Shown here piece by piece: positions 34,438 through 42,820 of a stretch of DNA of 64,000 nt (position 1 is its first letter; every line of letters starts with the position of its first letter). This DNA comes from Cauispirillum nitrogeniifigens (GTDB taxonomy: Bacteria; Pseudomonadota; Alphaproteobacteria; Rhodospirillales; Rhodospirillaceae). Location: NCBI RefSeq assembly GCF_049800675.1, contig NZ_JBLOOT010000002.1:372001-436000 (forward strand). The letters run 5' to 3'. Position numbers and translations under genes: made by a program. Under the pieces are notes generated by a model, which saw only the letters and a program-made list of their open reading frames with translations, searched no databases and was not told where the DNA came from.

Positions 34438-34840
34438 TGGTGCGCACCACCGAGGTCACGCCGTTGCGGCGGTTGGGGCTGATGTGCTGGTCGAGGTCGA
34501 GGCGCGCCAGCTCGGCGTCGGCGTCGATGGCCAGGATCTGCGACGGCGTCCTGGCCGAGAACAGGATCAGCAGCACCGCCAGCAGGCCGCGCACGATGTG
34601 AGCGTCCGAATCGGCGTGGAACACCAGGATCGGCTCGCCCCCGGCAGGGTCGGGCCGGACCTCGTGGGTGAGCCACACCTGGCTCATGCAGCCTTCGACC
34701 TTGTTGGCGGGGATCTTGGCGTCCTCGGGCAGGGGAGCCATCTTCTTGCCCAGGTCGATGATGTAGCGGTAGCGGTCCTCCCAGTCGTCAAACAGGGAGA
34801 AGTTGTCCGCCAGTTCATCGATGGTCAGGGTGGGCTCCAT
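34403..34840 (-). CDS. sufE: Cysteine desulfuration protein SufE
   Basis: 145 aa from the ATG at 34840. Accepts persulfide sulfur from SufS for Fe-S cluster assembly. The active-site cysteine lies in NKVEGCMSQVWL, preceded by DWEDRYRYIIDLGKKMAPLP and followed by the family helix region GLLAVLLILFSARTP. An in-frame ATG at 34876 would add 12 residues. No suf operon is nearby, so it is a detached sufE. Confidence 0.93.
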   Translation of the reverse strand: MEPTLTIDELADNFSLFDDWEDRYRYIIDLGKKMAPLPEDAKIPANKVEGCMSQVWLTHEVRPDPAGGEPILVFHADSDAHIVRGLLAVLLILFSARTPSQILAIDADAELARLDLDQHISPNRRNGVTSVVRTIRGTAATCSTT

Positions 34841-34925
34841 GGGCCGTCGCGTCCTTCCGGGTCCGTGCGTCATCACGGTCCATTCATATAGACGCTGGTG
34901 GCCGATGGCAAAAGGGACACGACGA

Positions 34926-35093
34926 TCAGGCCTTGCCGGGACGGCCGGGGTCCTGCGGGGCGATGGGGTCGCTCGCCGGGAAGGTGTCCTCCAGCGCGTC
35001 GTCGAGGTCCTCCTCCTCCTCCTCTTCGGTCTTGCGGTCCTTGTCGCGCGGCTTGGCCGGGCGCGGGTCGTTCTTCGGGGCGTGGCCGGACAT
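34926..35093 (-). CDS. 55-aa small acidic protein (ETFPASDP-type)
   Basis: ATG at 35093 with GGAGGGACAACC upstream, stop at 34926. Starts MSGHAPKNDPRPAKPRDK, then EEEEEDLDDALEDTFPASDP. The D-x-FPASDP core resembles a short protein widespread in alphaproteobacteria; I recall this as a conserved small hypothetical family and assign no function. The strong ribosome-binding site and the Glu/Lys-rich start speak for a real gene. It reads in the opposite direction to the sugar genes. Confidence 0.75.
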   Translation of the reverse strand: MSGHAPKNDPRPAKPRDKDRKTEEEEEEDLDDALEDTFPASDPIAPQDPGRPGKA

Positions 35094-35189
35094 GGTTGTC
35101 CCTCCTGTCGGGGTGGGCCTGTGCCATCAACGGGAAGGCGGGCGGCGCCGTTGCGGCGGGCCGCCCGTCCGCCGCCCTGGGCGCGGCGG

Positions 35190-35507
35190 TCAGTCGCCGG
35201 AGCCGCGCGCCATCTTCTGGATTTCGCCGATGCCGTGTTCCATGGCCTCGATGGCCTGGCCGAGGCGGGCCAGGCGGTCGGCCTCCTCGCCTTCGGTCAG
35301 GCGGCGGGCCAACAGGCCGTGGAACAACCGCGCCGCCTGCACCGGCTGGCGCAGGTCGTGCAGCATCTCGCGCAGGCGCTTGCTGTCAACCTGGACGACC
35401 TCGCCACGGCCGTCCAGGCGCCGGCGCAGGGCCGCATTTTCCTCCTCCAGCGCCCGCAGGCGGCTGGACATGTCTGGGCCTGTCGTCACGGTGGCTGTCT
35501 CCTGCAT
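35190..35507 (-). CDS. Orphan HisKA-like (histidine-kinase dimerisation) protein without ATPase domain
   Basis: 105 aa from the ATG at 35507 with GGGAG upstream. A short coiled-coil start (SSRLRALEEENAALRRRLDG), then LREMLHDLRQPVQAARLFHG, which matches the H-box of histidine kinases (normally HELRxPL), with His about residue 51. No HATPase domain follows; the gene ends after MARGSGD. It may be a phosphotransfer or dimerisation module, or the remnant of a kinase. Confidence 0.65.
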   Translation of the reverse strand: MQETATVTTGPDMSSRLRALEEENAALRRRLDGRGEVVQVDSKRLREMLHDLRQPVQAARLFHGLLARRLTEGEEADRLARLGQAIEAMEHGIGEIQKMARGSGD

Positions 35508-35610
35508 TCCCGGCGCTCCCCATTGATTAAACGAAGGGGCAAAGGGCCGGGATGCACTCCCTTCGGATCCGAGGGCCAATTCTCGCATGCTTCGTCCGCC
35601 GGGGCGATGG

Positions 35611-35685
35611 GCAAGCCCGACAAGGGGGCAAGCCGGACAAAGGGGGGGCAAGCCGGACAAAGGGGGGCAGGCCGGACAAAGGGGG
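35611..35685. repeat. Four tandem GCAAGCCGGACAAAGG(n) units with G-runs
   Basis: Units start at 35611, 35628, 35648 and 35667 (spacing 17, 20 and 19). Each has GCAAGCC(C/G)GACAA(A) followed by a run of 5-7 G. It lies about 110 bp upstream of the DegT gene. The G-runs, four of 5 or more, could form a G-quadruplex and are prone to length change. Confidence 0.8.
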
Positions 35686-35793
35686 CCCAAGCATGGCAGG
35701 GTTCCGCCGGGGCGCCTTGTGCCCGCCCCTGCCCATCCCTTACACTCCGCGCCGCCGAGTCGCGGCGTGTTCATCCCAGCAGAGGCACATGGC

Positions 35794-36921
35794 ATGGATG
35801 TCGTGAAGTTCATCGACCTGACCCCGACGGTCGCCCTGGTCGAGGAGCAGTCCTACGAGACGTGGCGGGAGGTCCTGTCCAGCAAGGGCTTCATCCACGG
35901 CAAGCACACCGCCGAGGTGGAGCGCAAGCTGGCGGAGCGCCTGGGCGCGCGCCACGCCATCTGCTGCGCCAACGGCACCGACGCCCTGGTGCTGGGCCTG
36001 ATGGCCGCCGGCATCGGCAAGGACGACTGGGTGGCCGTGCCCAACCTGACGTTCTGGGCCTCGGCCGAGGCGCCGGCCATCCTGGGCTGCAACGTCGTGC
36101 TGATCGACGTTGGCACCGACCTGCACCTGGACGCCGCCGCCTTCAAGGCGGCCTGCGACGCGCATCCGATCAAGGCCTGCGTGCTGCCCAACCTGTTCGG
36201 CTGGGCGGCCACCGCCCTGGCCGACATGCGCGCCTTCTGCACCGCGCGCGGCATCGCCCTGATCGAGGACGACGCCCAGGCTTTCGGCGTCGAGAGCGGC
36301 GGCGAGTCGATCTTCAAGGGCGCCCAGGTGTCGACCCTGAGCTTCTACCCCGCCAAGGTCATCGGCGGCTGCATGGACGGCGGCGCCGTCCTGACCAACG
36401 ACGACGACCTGGCCAAGCGCATCCGCTCCATCGCCAACCACGGCCGGGCGGAGCACTACTCCTATGCCCACGTCGGCATGAACTCGCGCATGGCCGAGCT
36501 GAACGCCGCCTTCCTGACCCGCTTGCTGGACCACGCCGACACCCTGCTCGACGGCCGGCGGGAGGCTTTCGCGGCCTATCGGGCGCGGCTGTCGGACGTG
36601 CCGGGCCTGACCTTCCACGCCGTCCCCGACGGCCAGACGGGCAACGGCTACCTCACCATGCTGACCCACGAGCGCCTGACCGGCGACGAGATGGTCGCCA
36701 AGCTCAAGGAGCGGGGCATCTTCTGCGGCCGGGTCTATCCCGAAACCATGGACATGCAGCCGCCGGCCGCCGGATGGACCCGCTTCGGGTCGCTGGAGCG
36801 CAGCCGCTTCCTGTGCCGCCACCTGTTCAGCCTGCCGCTGTACTACGGCATCGCGCCCGAGGCCGTGCAGCACGTCTGCGACACCCTCATCGACCTGCTT
36901 GCCACGGAGGCCCGCGCCTGA
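35794..36921 (+). CDS. DegT/DnrJ/EryC1/StrS family sugar aminotransferase
   Basis: 375-aa PLP-dependent aminotransferase acting on nucleotide-linked ketosugars. Motifs: VPNLTFWASAEAPAILGCN, IEDDAQAFGVESGG and the PLP lysine (about 188) in LSFYPAKVIGGCMDGG; the C-terminal SRMAELNAAFL and YLTMLTHERL are typical. ATG at 35794. The next gene begins on its stop codon (TGATG), so the two are coupled and probably act in the same pathway, such as an amino-sugar for surface polysaccharide. Substrate not predictable. Confidence 0.92.
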   Translation: MDVVKFIDLTPTVALVEEQSYETWREVLSSKGFIHGKHTAEVERKLAERLGARHAICCANGTDALVLGLMAAGIGKDDWVAVPNLTFWASAEAPAILGCNVVLIDVGTDLHLDAAAFKAACDAHPIKACVLPNLFGWAATALADMRAFCTARGIALIEDDAQAFGVESGGESIFKGAQVSTLSFYPAKVIGGCMDGGAVLTNDDDLAKRIRSIANHGRAEHYSYAHVGMNSRMAELNAAFLTRLLDHADTLLDGRREAFAAYRARLSDVPGLTFHAVPDGQTGNGYLTMLTHERLTGDEMVAKLKERGIFCGRVYPETMDMQPPAAGWTRFGSLERSRFLCRHLFSLPLYYGIAPEAVQHVCDTLIDLLATEARA

Positions 36922-37928
36922 TGTACCGTTCCGCCCTGATCGGCCTGGGGCACATGGGCCGCCATCACCTGCGCGTGCTCAACGAGCACCCCGAGTACGA
37001 CCTGTGCGCCGTCGTCGATCCCATGGTCAAGGCGCTGCCGCCGACCGTCGCCGCGCCGCTGCTGTCGGAGGTGTCGCAGCTTGACCTCGACGGCCTGGAC
37101 GTCATCGTCATCGCCGCGCCGACGGCCACGCACCTGGACGTCATGCGTTCCCTGGAGCGCTTCAAGGGCCATGTGCTGATCGAAAAGCCGGTCTGCGAGA
37201 CGGTGGCCGAGGGCCTCGCCCTGGCCGAGGTCTTCGACACCACCCGCCTGCGCGTCGGCCACGTCGAGCGCTTCAACCCGGTGGTGGTCAAGCTCAAGGA
37301 AGTGCTGCGCACCGGCCAGCTCGGCCATGTGGTGCACGTCGCCTTCACCCGCGTCGGCGGCTTCCCGCGCAGCATCCAGAACAGCGGCAGCGTCATCGTC
37401 GACCTGGCCGTCCACGACATCGACCTGTTCAACTGGGCGGTCGGCAAGCCGGCCCTGTGCGGCGCCGTGACCCACGCCCACAAGCCCGAGAAGGGTCAGG
37501 CGCCGGCCGTGCACACCGCCGATATCCTGCTCAAGAGCACCGGCGGCACCACCGCCTCGGTGCACTGCTCGTGGATCACGCCGACCAAGATGCGCGGCAT
37601 CCGCATCACCGGCACCAACGGCACCTGCTTCGTCGATCTGATCGCCCAGACCTGCACCCTGCACACCGGCGGCGTGACCTCGGCGGCGCAGCTTCCGGCG
37701 GTCGACGAAATCACCTTCAACCAGTTCGTCGCCTATAGCTCGGTTCACGACACCATTGAGTTCGGCATCGTCCGCACCGAGCCGCTGGTCGCCCAGCTCA
37801 ACGGCTTCGCCCAGTTCCTGCGCGGCGAGCCGTCCCCCTGCGCCACCTACGACGAGGCCATGCTGGCCCTGCGCGTGGCCGAAGACGCCATGAAGAAGGG
37901 TGAAAGCCTGGTCGGCGCGGCCGAGTAG
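36921..37928 (+). CDS. Gfo/Idh/MocA family oxidoreductase
   Basis: 335 aa. Rossmann start SALIGLGHMGRHHLRVL, then VIVIAAPTATHLDVMRSLER and the catalytic-lysine motif VLIEKPVCETVAEG. C-terminal alpha/beta domain with VIVDLAVHDIDLFNW. Dehydrogenases of this family oxidise nucleotide sugars (WbpB/WlbA-like) or inositol-type polyols. Its one-base overlap with the DegT aminotransferase suggests it supplies the keto-sugar for transamination (inference). Confidence 0.92.
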   Translation: MYRSALIGLGHMGRHHLRVLNEHPEYDLCAVVDPMVKALPPTVAAPLLSEVSQLDLDGLDVIVIAAPTATHLDVMRSLERFKGHVLIEKPVCETVAEGLALAEVFDTTRLRVGHVERFNPVVVKLKEVLRTGQLGHVVHVAFTRVGGFPRSIQNSGSVIVDLAVHDIDLFNWAVGKPALCGAVTHAHKPEKGQAPAVHTADILLKSTGGTTASVHCSWITPTKMRGIRITGTNGTCFVDLIAQTCTLHTGGVTSAAQLPAVDEITFNQFVAYSSVHDTIEFGIVRTEPLVAQLNGFAQFLRGEPSPCATYDEAMLALRVAEDAMKKGESLVGAAE

Positions 37929-37958
37929 GCGGACCGCCGTCGTTCCCACGAGTCACTC

Positions 37959-38083
37959 CGTCGCCCCCGCGAAAGCGGGGGCCCAGGGGCCGTGGAAAAA
38001 AACACCGGCCGATTCAATGACATAAGGAAGCTGAAGGGGCGGTCTCCGCGGCCCTGGGTTCCCGCCTTCGCGGGAACGACGGG
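37959..38083. repeat. ~125-bp inverted dispersed repeat, copy 1
   Basis: Left arm has hairpin CCCCCGC-GAAA-GCGGGGG followed by CCCAGG, right arm TTCCCGC-CTTC-GCGGGAA preceded by CCTGGG, separated by about 55 bp (centre CTTCAGCTTCC read on the minus strand). It is the reverse complement of the element at 42680-42803. It lies between convergent genes (Gfo/Idh and trpS). The 203-bp gap is otherwise empty. Confidence 0.88.
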
Positions 38084-38131
38084 AGCCAGAAGAGGGGTTT
38101 TGGAGCGCCTGGGAAAGGCGCCCCCTCCACC

Positions 38132-39130
38132 CTACGGCTTCAGGAAGCCGACGGTCTTGTAGACCTCGTCGATGACCGGGGCGGCGATGGCGTTGGCGCG
38201 TTCGGCGCCGCGGCGCAGCACGGCGTCGATCTCGGCCGGGGCGTCGAGCAGGCGCTTCATCTCGGCGTTGATCGGTCCCAGGACCTCGACCGACAGGTCG
38301 GTCAGGCGGGTCTTGAACTCCGAGAACGGCAGGCCGCCGACGTCGGCCATCACCTCGTCGCGGGTCTTGTCGGACAGCGCGGCGTAGATGCCCACCAGGT
38401 TGGCGGCTTCCGGCCGGCCGGCCAGGCCCTCGGCGGTTTCCGGCAGCGGCTCGGGGTCTGTCTTGGCCTTGCGGATCTTGGTGGCGATGGTGTCGGCGTC
38501 GTCGGTCATGTTGATGCGCGAGTAGTCCGAGGTATCGGACTTGCTCATCTTCTTGGCGCCGTCGCGCAGGCTCATCACGCGGGTGGCCTCGCCGAAGATC
38601 AGCGGCTCGGGCACCGGGAACAGCTCGCTGCCGAAGTCGTTGTTGAACTTGATGGCGATGTCGCGGGTCAGCTCCAGGTGCTGCTTCTGGTCCTCGCCGA
38701 CGGGCACGTGGGTGGCCTTGTAGGCCAGGATGTCGGCGGCCATCAGGTTGGGGTAGGCGAACAGCCCGACCGAGGCGTTCTCCTTGTGCTTGCCGGCCTT
38801 GTCCTTGAACTGGGTCATGCGGTTCAGCCAGCCCATGCGGGCGACGCAGTTGAACACCCAGGCGAGCTGGGCGTGCGCCGGCACCATCGACTGGTTGAAC
38901 AGGACGTTGCGCTCGGCGTCGATGCCCGCCGCGATGAAGGCGGCGGTGACTTCGCGGGTGGCCTGGGTCAGCGCGGCGGGGTCCTGCCACACGGTGATGG
39001 CGTGCATGTCGACGACGCAGAAAATGCACTCGTAGTCGTTCTGGAGGCGCACCCAGTTGCGGATGGCGCCCAGGTAGTTGCCCAGGTGCAGGTTGCCGGT
39101 CGGCTGGACGCCGGAAAAGATGCGGTTCAT
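38132..39130 (-). CDS. trpS: Tryptophanyl-tRNA synthetase
   Basis: Charges tRNA-Trp. 332 aa, normal bacterial length. Class I signatures TGNLHLGNYLGAIRNW (HIGH equivalent) and KKMSKSD. Also GEDQKQHLELTRDIA and the TrpRS-type CVVDMHAITVW. ATG at 39130. Followed upstream in transcription order by murJ with an 86-bp gap, an order common in alphaproteobacteria. Confidence 0.97.
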   Translation of the reverse strand: MNRIFSGVQPTGNLHLGNYLGAIRNWVRLQNDYECIFCVVDMHAITVWQDPAALTQATREVTAAFIAAGIDAERNVLFNQSMVPAHAQLAWVFNCVARMGWLNRMTQFKDKAGKHKENASVGLFAYPNLMAADILAYKATHVPVGEDQKQHLELTRDIAIKFNNDFGSELFPVPEPLIFGEATRVMSLRDGAKKMSKSDTSDYSRINMTDDADTIATKIRKAKTDPEPLPETAEGLAGRPEAANLVGIYAALSDKTRDEVMADVGGLPFSEFKTRLTDLSVEVLGPINAEMKRLLDAPAEIDAVLRRGAERANAIAAPVIDEVYKTVGFLKP

Positions 39131-39216
39131 CGCGCTACTCGCCAGTGGCTGAAGGACGTCGCTGTGGACACGTGTCCGGGTGAAGCCCTGGTGCGTAGCG
39201 CATACAGGGGGGACGG

Positions 39217-40797
39217 TCAACCGGCCTCGGTGGTCGGCGGCGGCACGCGGCGGCGCTTCAGGAAGGCCAGGTCGTCGCGCTTGACGGCGCCGAGCAGGAA
39301 GGCGGCGCCGAAATAGCTGACCATGGCGACGCCGACGCACACCGCCAGCGTCGGCGCGCCGATGGCGGCGTTGCCGAAGGTGTTGGGCAGCCACGCCTCG
39401 GCCCCCTTGACCGTGCCCCACACCGCTCCGGCCATCAGCGCGGTGGCCAGGGTCATGCGCGGCAGGCGGCGCTTCAGGCGGTCGTCCCAGACGAAGTGCC
39501 CGCGCCGCACCAGCAGCCACAGCAGCAGCCCGGCGTTGAGGCAGGCCGACAGGGCGGTGGCCAGCGCGATGCCGACATGCGCCAGCACCTGCATCAGGGC
39601 GAGGTTGAGGACGATGTTGGCGACCAGCGCCACGGCGGCGATGCGCACCGGCGTGCGGGTGTCCTCGCGGGCGAAGAAGCCCGGCGAGAACACCTTGATC
39701 AGCACATAGGCCGGCAGGCCGACGGCGAACGCCGCCAGCGCCGCCGCCGTGGCCTGGGCGTCAGTGGCGGTGAAGGCGCCACGCTCGAACAGCACGCGCA
39801 CGATCGGCTCGGCCAGGACCATCAGCCCGGCCATGGCCGGCAGGGTCAGCAGCAGGGCGATCTCCACCGCCCGGTTCTGGTTGTAGGCGGCCGCCTCCTC
39901 GTTGCCGGCGGCAATCTGGCGGGCCAGCAGCGGCAGCAGGGCGGTGCCCACGGCGACCCCGATGACCCCCAGCGGCAGCTGGTTGACGCGGTCGGCGTAG
40001 TAGAGGAACGACACCGCGCCGTCCGACACCATGGACGCCAGGATGGTATCGACCAGCAGGTTGATCTGGTACAGCCCCGCCCCGAAGGCCACCGGCACGA
40101 TGCGCGAGAGCAGGAGCTTGACGCGCGGCGACAGGGTCGGCCGGCCCAGGCGCGGCATCATGCCCATGCGGCGGGCCGCCACCATCAGCCAGACGAATTG
40201 CAGCACGCCGGCGACGGCCGTGCCCCAGGCCAGGGCGTGGCCGGGCGTCTCGGTGAAGGCGGTCAGGCCCAGCAGGGCGGCGATCAGCGACAGGTTGAGC
40301 AGGATCGGCGTGGCGGCGGCGGCGGCGAACTTGCCCAGCGCGTTGAGCACCCCCGACAGCAGCGAGCACAGGGAGATGAACAGCAGGTAGGGGAAGGTGA
40401 TGCGCGCCAGCTCGGCGGCCAGCTCCCGCTTGCCCGGCACGGCGTCGAAGCCCGGCGCGAAGGCGTACATGGCCCACGGCATGATGATCATCATGATCGC
40501 CGTCAGCGTCGCCACGACCAGGGCCAGCAGGGTGAAGGCGCGGGTGGCGAACAGCTTGGCCTCGGCCTCCCCCTCCTTCTCCAGGGTGGCGGCGAACAGC
40601 GGCACGAAGGCGGCGGCGAAGGCTCCCTCGGCGAACAGGCGGCGGAACAGGTTGGGGAACTTGAAGGCGACGAAGAAGGCGTCGGCCACGGTCCCGGCGC
40701 CCAGCATGCCGGCGATCAGGATGTCGCGGGCGAAGCCGGACACCCGCGAGAGCATGGTGAAGCCGCCGACGGTGGCGATGGAGCGCATCAAGGCCAT
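39217..40797 (-). CDS. murJ: Lipid II flippase MurJ
   Basis: Inner-membrane flippase for the peptidoglycan precursor lipid II. 526 aa with about 14 hydrophobic segments. N-terminus ATVGGFTMLSRVSGFARDIL and the MurJ/MviN pattern FKFPNLFRRLFAEGAFAAAF; also SFLYYADRVNQLPLGVIGVA. ATG at 40797; a second in-frame ATG at 40788 is equally possible since neither has a clear ribosome-binding site. Confidence 0.96.
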   Translation of the reverse strand: MALMRSIATVGGFTMLSRVSGFARDILIAGMLGAGTVADAFFVAFKFPNLFRRLFAEGAFAAAFVPLFAATLEKEGEAEAKLFATRAFTLLALVVATLTAIMMIIMPWAMYAFAPGFDAVPGKRELAAELARITFPYLLFISLCSLLSGVLNALGKFAAAAATPILLNLSLIAALLGLTAFTETPGHALAWGTAVAGVLQFVWLMVAARRMGMMPRLGRPTLSPRVKLLLSRIVPVAFGAGLYQINLLVDTILASMVSDGAVSFLYYADRVNQLPLGVIGVAVGTALLPLLARQIAAGNEEAAAYNQNRAVEIALLLTLPAMAGLMVLAEPIVRVLFERGAFTATDAQATAAALAAFAVGLPAYVLIKVFSPGFFAREDTRTPVRIAAVALVANIVLNLALMQVLAHVGIALATALSACLNAGLLLWLLVRRGHFVWDDRLKRRLPRMTLATALMAGAVWGTVKGAEAWLPNTFGNAAIGAPTLAVCVGVAMVSYFGAAFLLGAVKRDDLAFLKRRRVPPPTTEAG

Positions 40798-40848
40798 GAA
40801 GGGCTGATCCGGCAGGGGAGGGACGGAAGGCGCGGGCGCGGCGGCAGT

Positions 40849-41898
40849 CTATCCCTTCGCCGCGCCCTTCGGAAGGACCAGGAACAGCGTGCCGCGCCAG
40901 TGCCAGTGCAACGCGCCATCGGCGCCGCGCGGTCCGGGCAGGGTGCAGTTGACGCGCGTGCGCCCCGCCGGCAGGGCCTTGGGCAGGCGCACCTCGACGT
41001 GGGCGCCGTCGAGGACCGGCTTGATCTCGCCATCCGGGCCGTAGCAGTTCAGGCCGTCCAGGGCGAGGTCCGGCTCCGTGACCGTGAAGCCGAACACCGG
41101 CGGGTTGTTGTCCGTCCCCAGGGTCGGGTCGGCCGGCGTCACCGCCTCGGCCCGTAGCGGCACGGCGTCGATGACGCGGCGGAAGCGGTCGGGCACGCCA
41201 TAGCGCTCGTTCAGGGCGAAGCGCGGCAGGTACCAGCGGTCGTCGCCGGCCCAGGCGACGCCGGAGTGCTGCCCGAAGGCGACGGAAAAGCCCTTGCGGG
41301 CGACCAGATCCATGACCTCGCCGCTGGCCTCGCCGTAGGGATAGGCGAACAGGGTCGGCCGCTCCCCCAGCTCGCGCTGGAAGGCCGCCAGGGAACGGTC
41401 CATGTCGGCCTCGCGCGCCTCGGCGGTCTGCGCCGGCATGCTGGGGTGGGCGTGGGAATGGGCGCCGATGGTCACGCCCTCGTCGCGCAGGCGGCGGATG
41501 TCGTCCCAGGTCGGCGCGCCGCCGAAGCCCTTGTCCACCACCTCGGTGTTGACGAACCACGTCACCGGCAGCCCGGCCTTCCTGAAGCGCGGCCAGCCCT
41601 CGGTGACGAAGCTGGCGTAGGCGTCGTCCACCGTGATGGCCACCGTGCGCGGCGGCAGCGGCCGGCGGTCGCGCAGCGCGGCGACCACCTCGGGCAGCGG
41701 CAGGACGGTGTAGGCGCCGCTGGTCAAGACGGCGATGTGCTCCTCAAGCTGCGCCAGCCGGATGTTGGTGGACGGCAGGGCATCCTCGCCGAAGCGGTGG
41801 TACATCAGCACCGACGCCGCCGACTCGGCCGGCGGCTGGGCCCGCGCGGGAGCGGCTGCGGCGAGCAGCAGCGCGATCAGGGCGAGGAGGATCGGCAT
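40849..41898 (-). CDS. Secreted polysaccharide deacetylase (NodB-homology domain)
   Basis: 349 aa with a signal peptide at MPILLALIALLLAAAAPARA. The carbohydrate esterase 4 fold shows the catalytic TVAITVDDAYASF (Asp) and the metal-binding HSHAH in TIGAHSHAHPSMP. Deacetylases of this type act on peptidoglycan or exopolysaccharide. The C-terminal about 100 residues form a separate beta-rich part (DLALDGLNCYGPDGEIKPVL). Lies 51 bp from murJ, same strand, suggesting an envelope role. Confidence 0.88.
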   Translation of the reverse strand: MPILLALIALLLAAAAPARAQPPAESAASVLMYHRFGEDALPSTNIRLAQLEEHIAVLTSGAYTVLPLPEVVAALRDRRPLPPRTVAITVDDAYASFVTEGWPRFRKAGLPVTWFVNTEVVDKGFGGAPTWDDIRRLRDEGVTIGAHSHAHPSMPAQTAEAREADMDRSLAAFQRELGERPTLFAYPYGEASGEVMDLVARKGFSVAFGQHSGVAWAGDDRWYLPRFALNERYGVPDRFRRVIDAVPLRAEAVTPADPTLGTDNNPPVFGFTVTEPDLALDGLNCYGPDGEIKPVLDGAHVEVRLPKALPAGRTRVNCTLPGPRGADGALHWHWRGTLFLVLPKGAAKG

Positions 41899-42005
41899 GG
41901 GCGTTTTCCGTCGGTTGCGTCGGCGCGGTCGGCGCGCCACCTTAGAGCGGGCATCACCGCCCAGACAAGACCCGTACCCCTCCCCACGCCCCCGGAGACA
42001 CCGCC

Positions 42006-42608
42006 GTGACCGTTGCCCCCCTGACCGTTGCCGACGATACCGCCCTGCGCCAGATGTTCCTCGACGCCCGCACCCACTCCGCCTGGACCGACCGCGCCGT
42101 CGACGAAGCCACCCTGCGCCGGCTGTGGGACCTGGCGCGCCTGCCGCCGACCAGCGCCAACAGCAACCCGTTGCGGGTGGTGTTCGTGACCACGCCCGAG
42201 GGCAAGGAGAAGCTGCGCCCGGCGCTGAGCGTCGGCAACGTCGACAAGACCATGGCCGCGCCGGTCACCGCCATCATCGCCTATGACACCCGCTTCACCG
42301 AATGGCTGCCCAAGCTGTACCCGCACACCAACGCGCGGGAGTGGTTCGAGGGCAACGATGCCCTGATGGCCGAAACCGCCTTCCGCAACAGCACGCTCCA
42401 GGGCGCCTACCTGATGCTGGCCGCCCGCGCGCTGGGCCTGGACGTCGGCCCCATGAGCGGCTTCGACAAGGCCATGGTGGACGCCGCCTTCTTCCCCGAC
42501 GGGCGGTTCAAGTCCAACTTCCTGGTCAACATCGGCCACGGCGACGCCACCGCGCTCCACCCGCGCAACCCCCGCCTGGACTTCGAGGACGCCTGTCGGA
42601 TCGTGTGA
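42006..42608 (+). CDS. RutE/HadB-like nitroreductase-family protein
   Basis: 200-aa FMN-dependent nitroreductase-fold enzyme, GTG at 42006. Closest in pattern to RutE, the malonic-semialdehyde reductase of pyrimidine degradation: RLPPTSANSNPLRVVFVTTP, then ETAFRNSTLQGAYLMLAARA and GPMSGFDKAMVDAAFF. No other rut genes are adjacent, so the physiological substrate is uncertain. Confidence 0.88.
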   Translation: MTVAPLTVADDTALRQMFLDARTHSAWTDRAVDEATLRRLWDLARLPPTSANSNPLRVVFVTTPEGKEKLRPALSVGNVDKTMAAPVTAIIAYDTRFTEWLPKLYPHTNAREWFEGNDALMAETAFRNSTLQGAYLMLAARALGLDVGPMSGFDKAMVDAAFFPDGRFKSNFLVNIGHGDATALHPRNPRLDFEDACRIV

Positions 42609-42623
42609 GGGGAAGTCTTCCGT

Positions 42624-42655
42624 CCCATCGCCCCCGCGAAGGCGCTTGTAAAGAC
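42624..42655. repeat. Fragment related to the ~125-bp repeat
   Basis: CCCATCGCCCCCGCGAAGGC resembles the left arm of the element at 37959 and lies just ahead of copy 2. It may be a truncated third copy. Confidence 0.5.
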
Positions 42656-42679
42656 AACCGCTAGCCGCCCTTCCCGCCT

Positions 42680-42803
42680 CGTCGTTCCCGCGAAAGCGGG
42701 AACCCAGGGCCGTGGAGACGGCTCCTTCAGCTTCCATACATCATTGAAACGTATGGCGTTTTTCTCCACGGCCCTGGGCCCCCGCCTTCGCGGGGGCGAC
42801 GGG
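42680..42803. repeat. ~125-bp inverted dispersed repeat, copy 2
   Basis: CGTCGTTCCCGCGAAAGCGG... to the right end CGCGGGGGCGACGGG. The spacer (GGAGACGGCTCCTTCAGCTT, then a T-run, then CCACGG) is homologous to the reverse complement of the 37959-38083 spacer. It occupies most of the 212-bp gap between the convergent rutE-like gene and the small gene at 42821. Confidence 0.88.
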
Positions 42804-42820
42804 TTGAGGCATGGGCCGCC

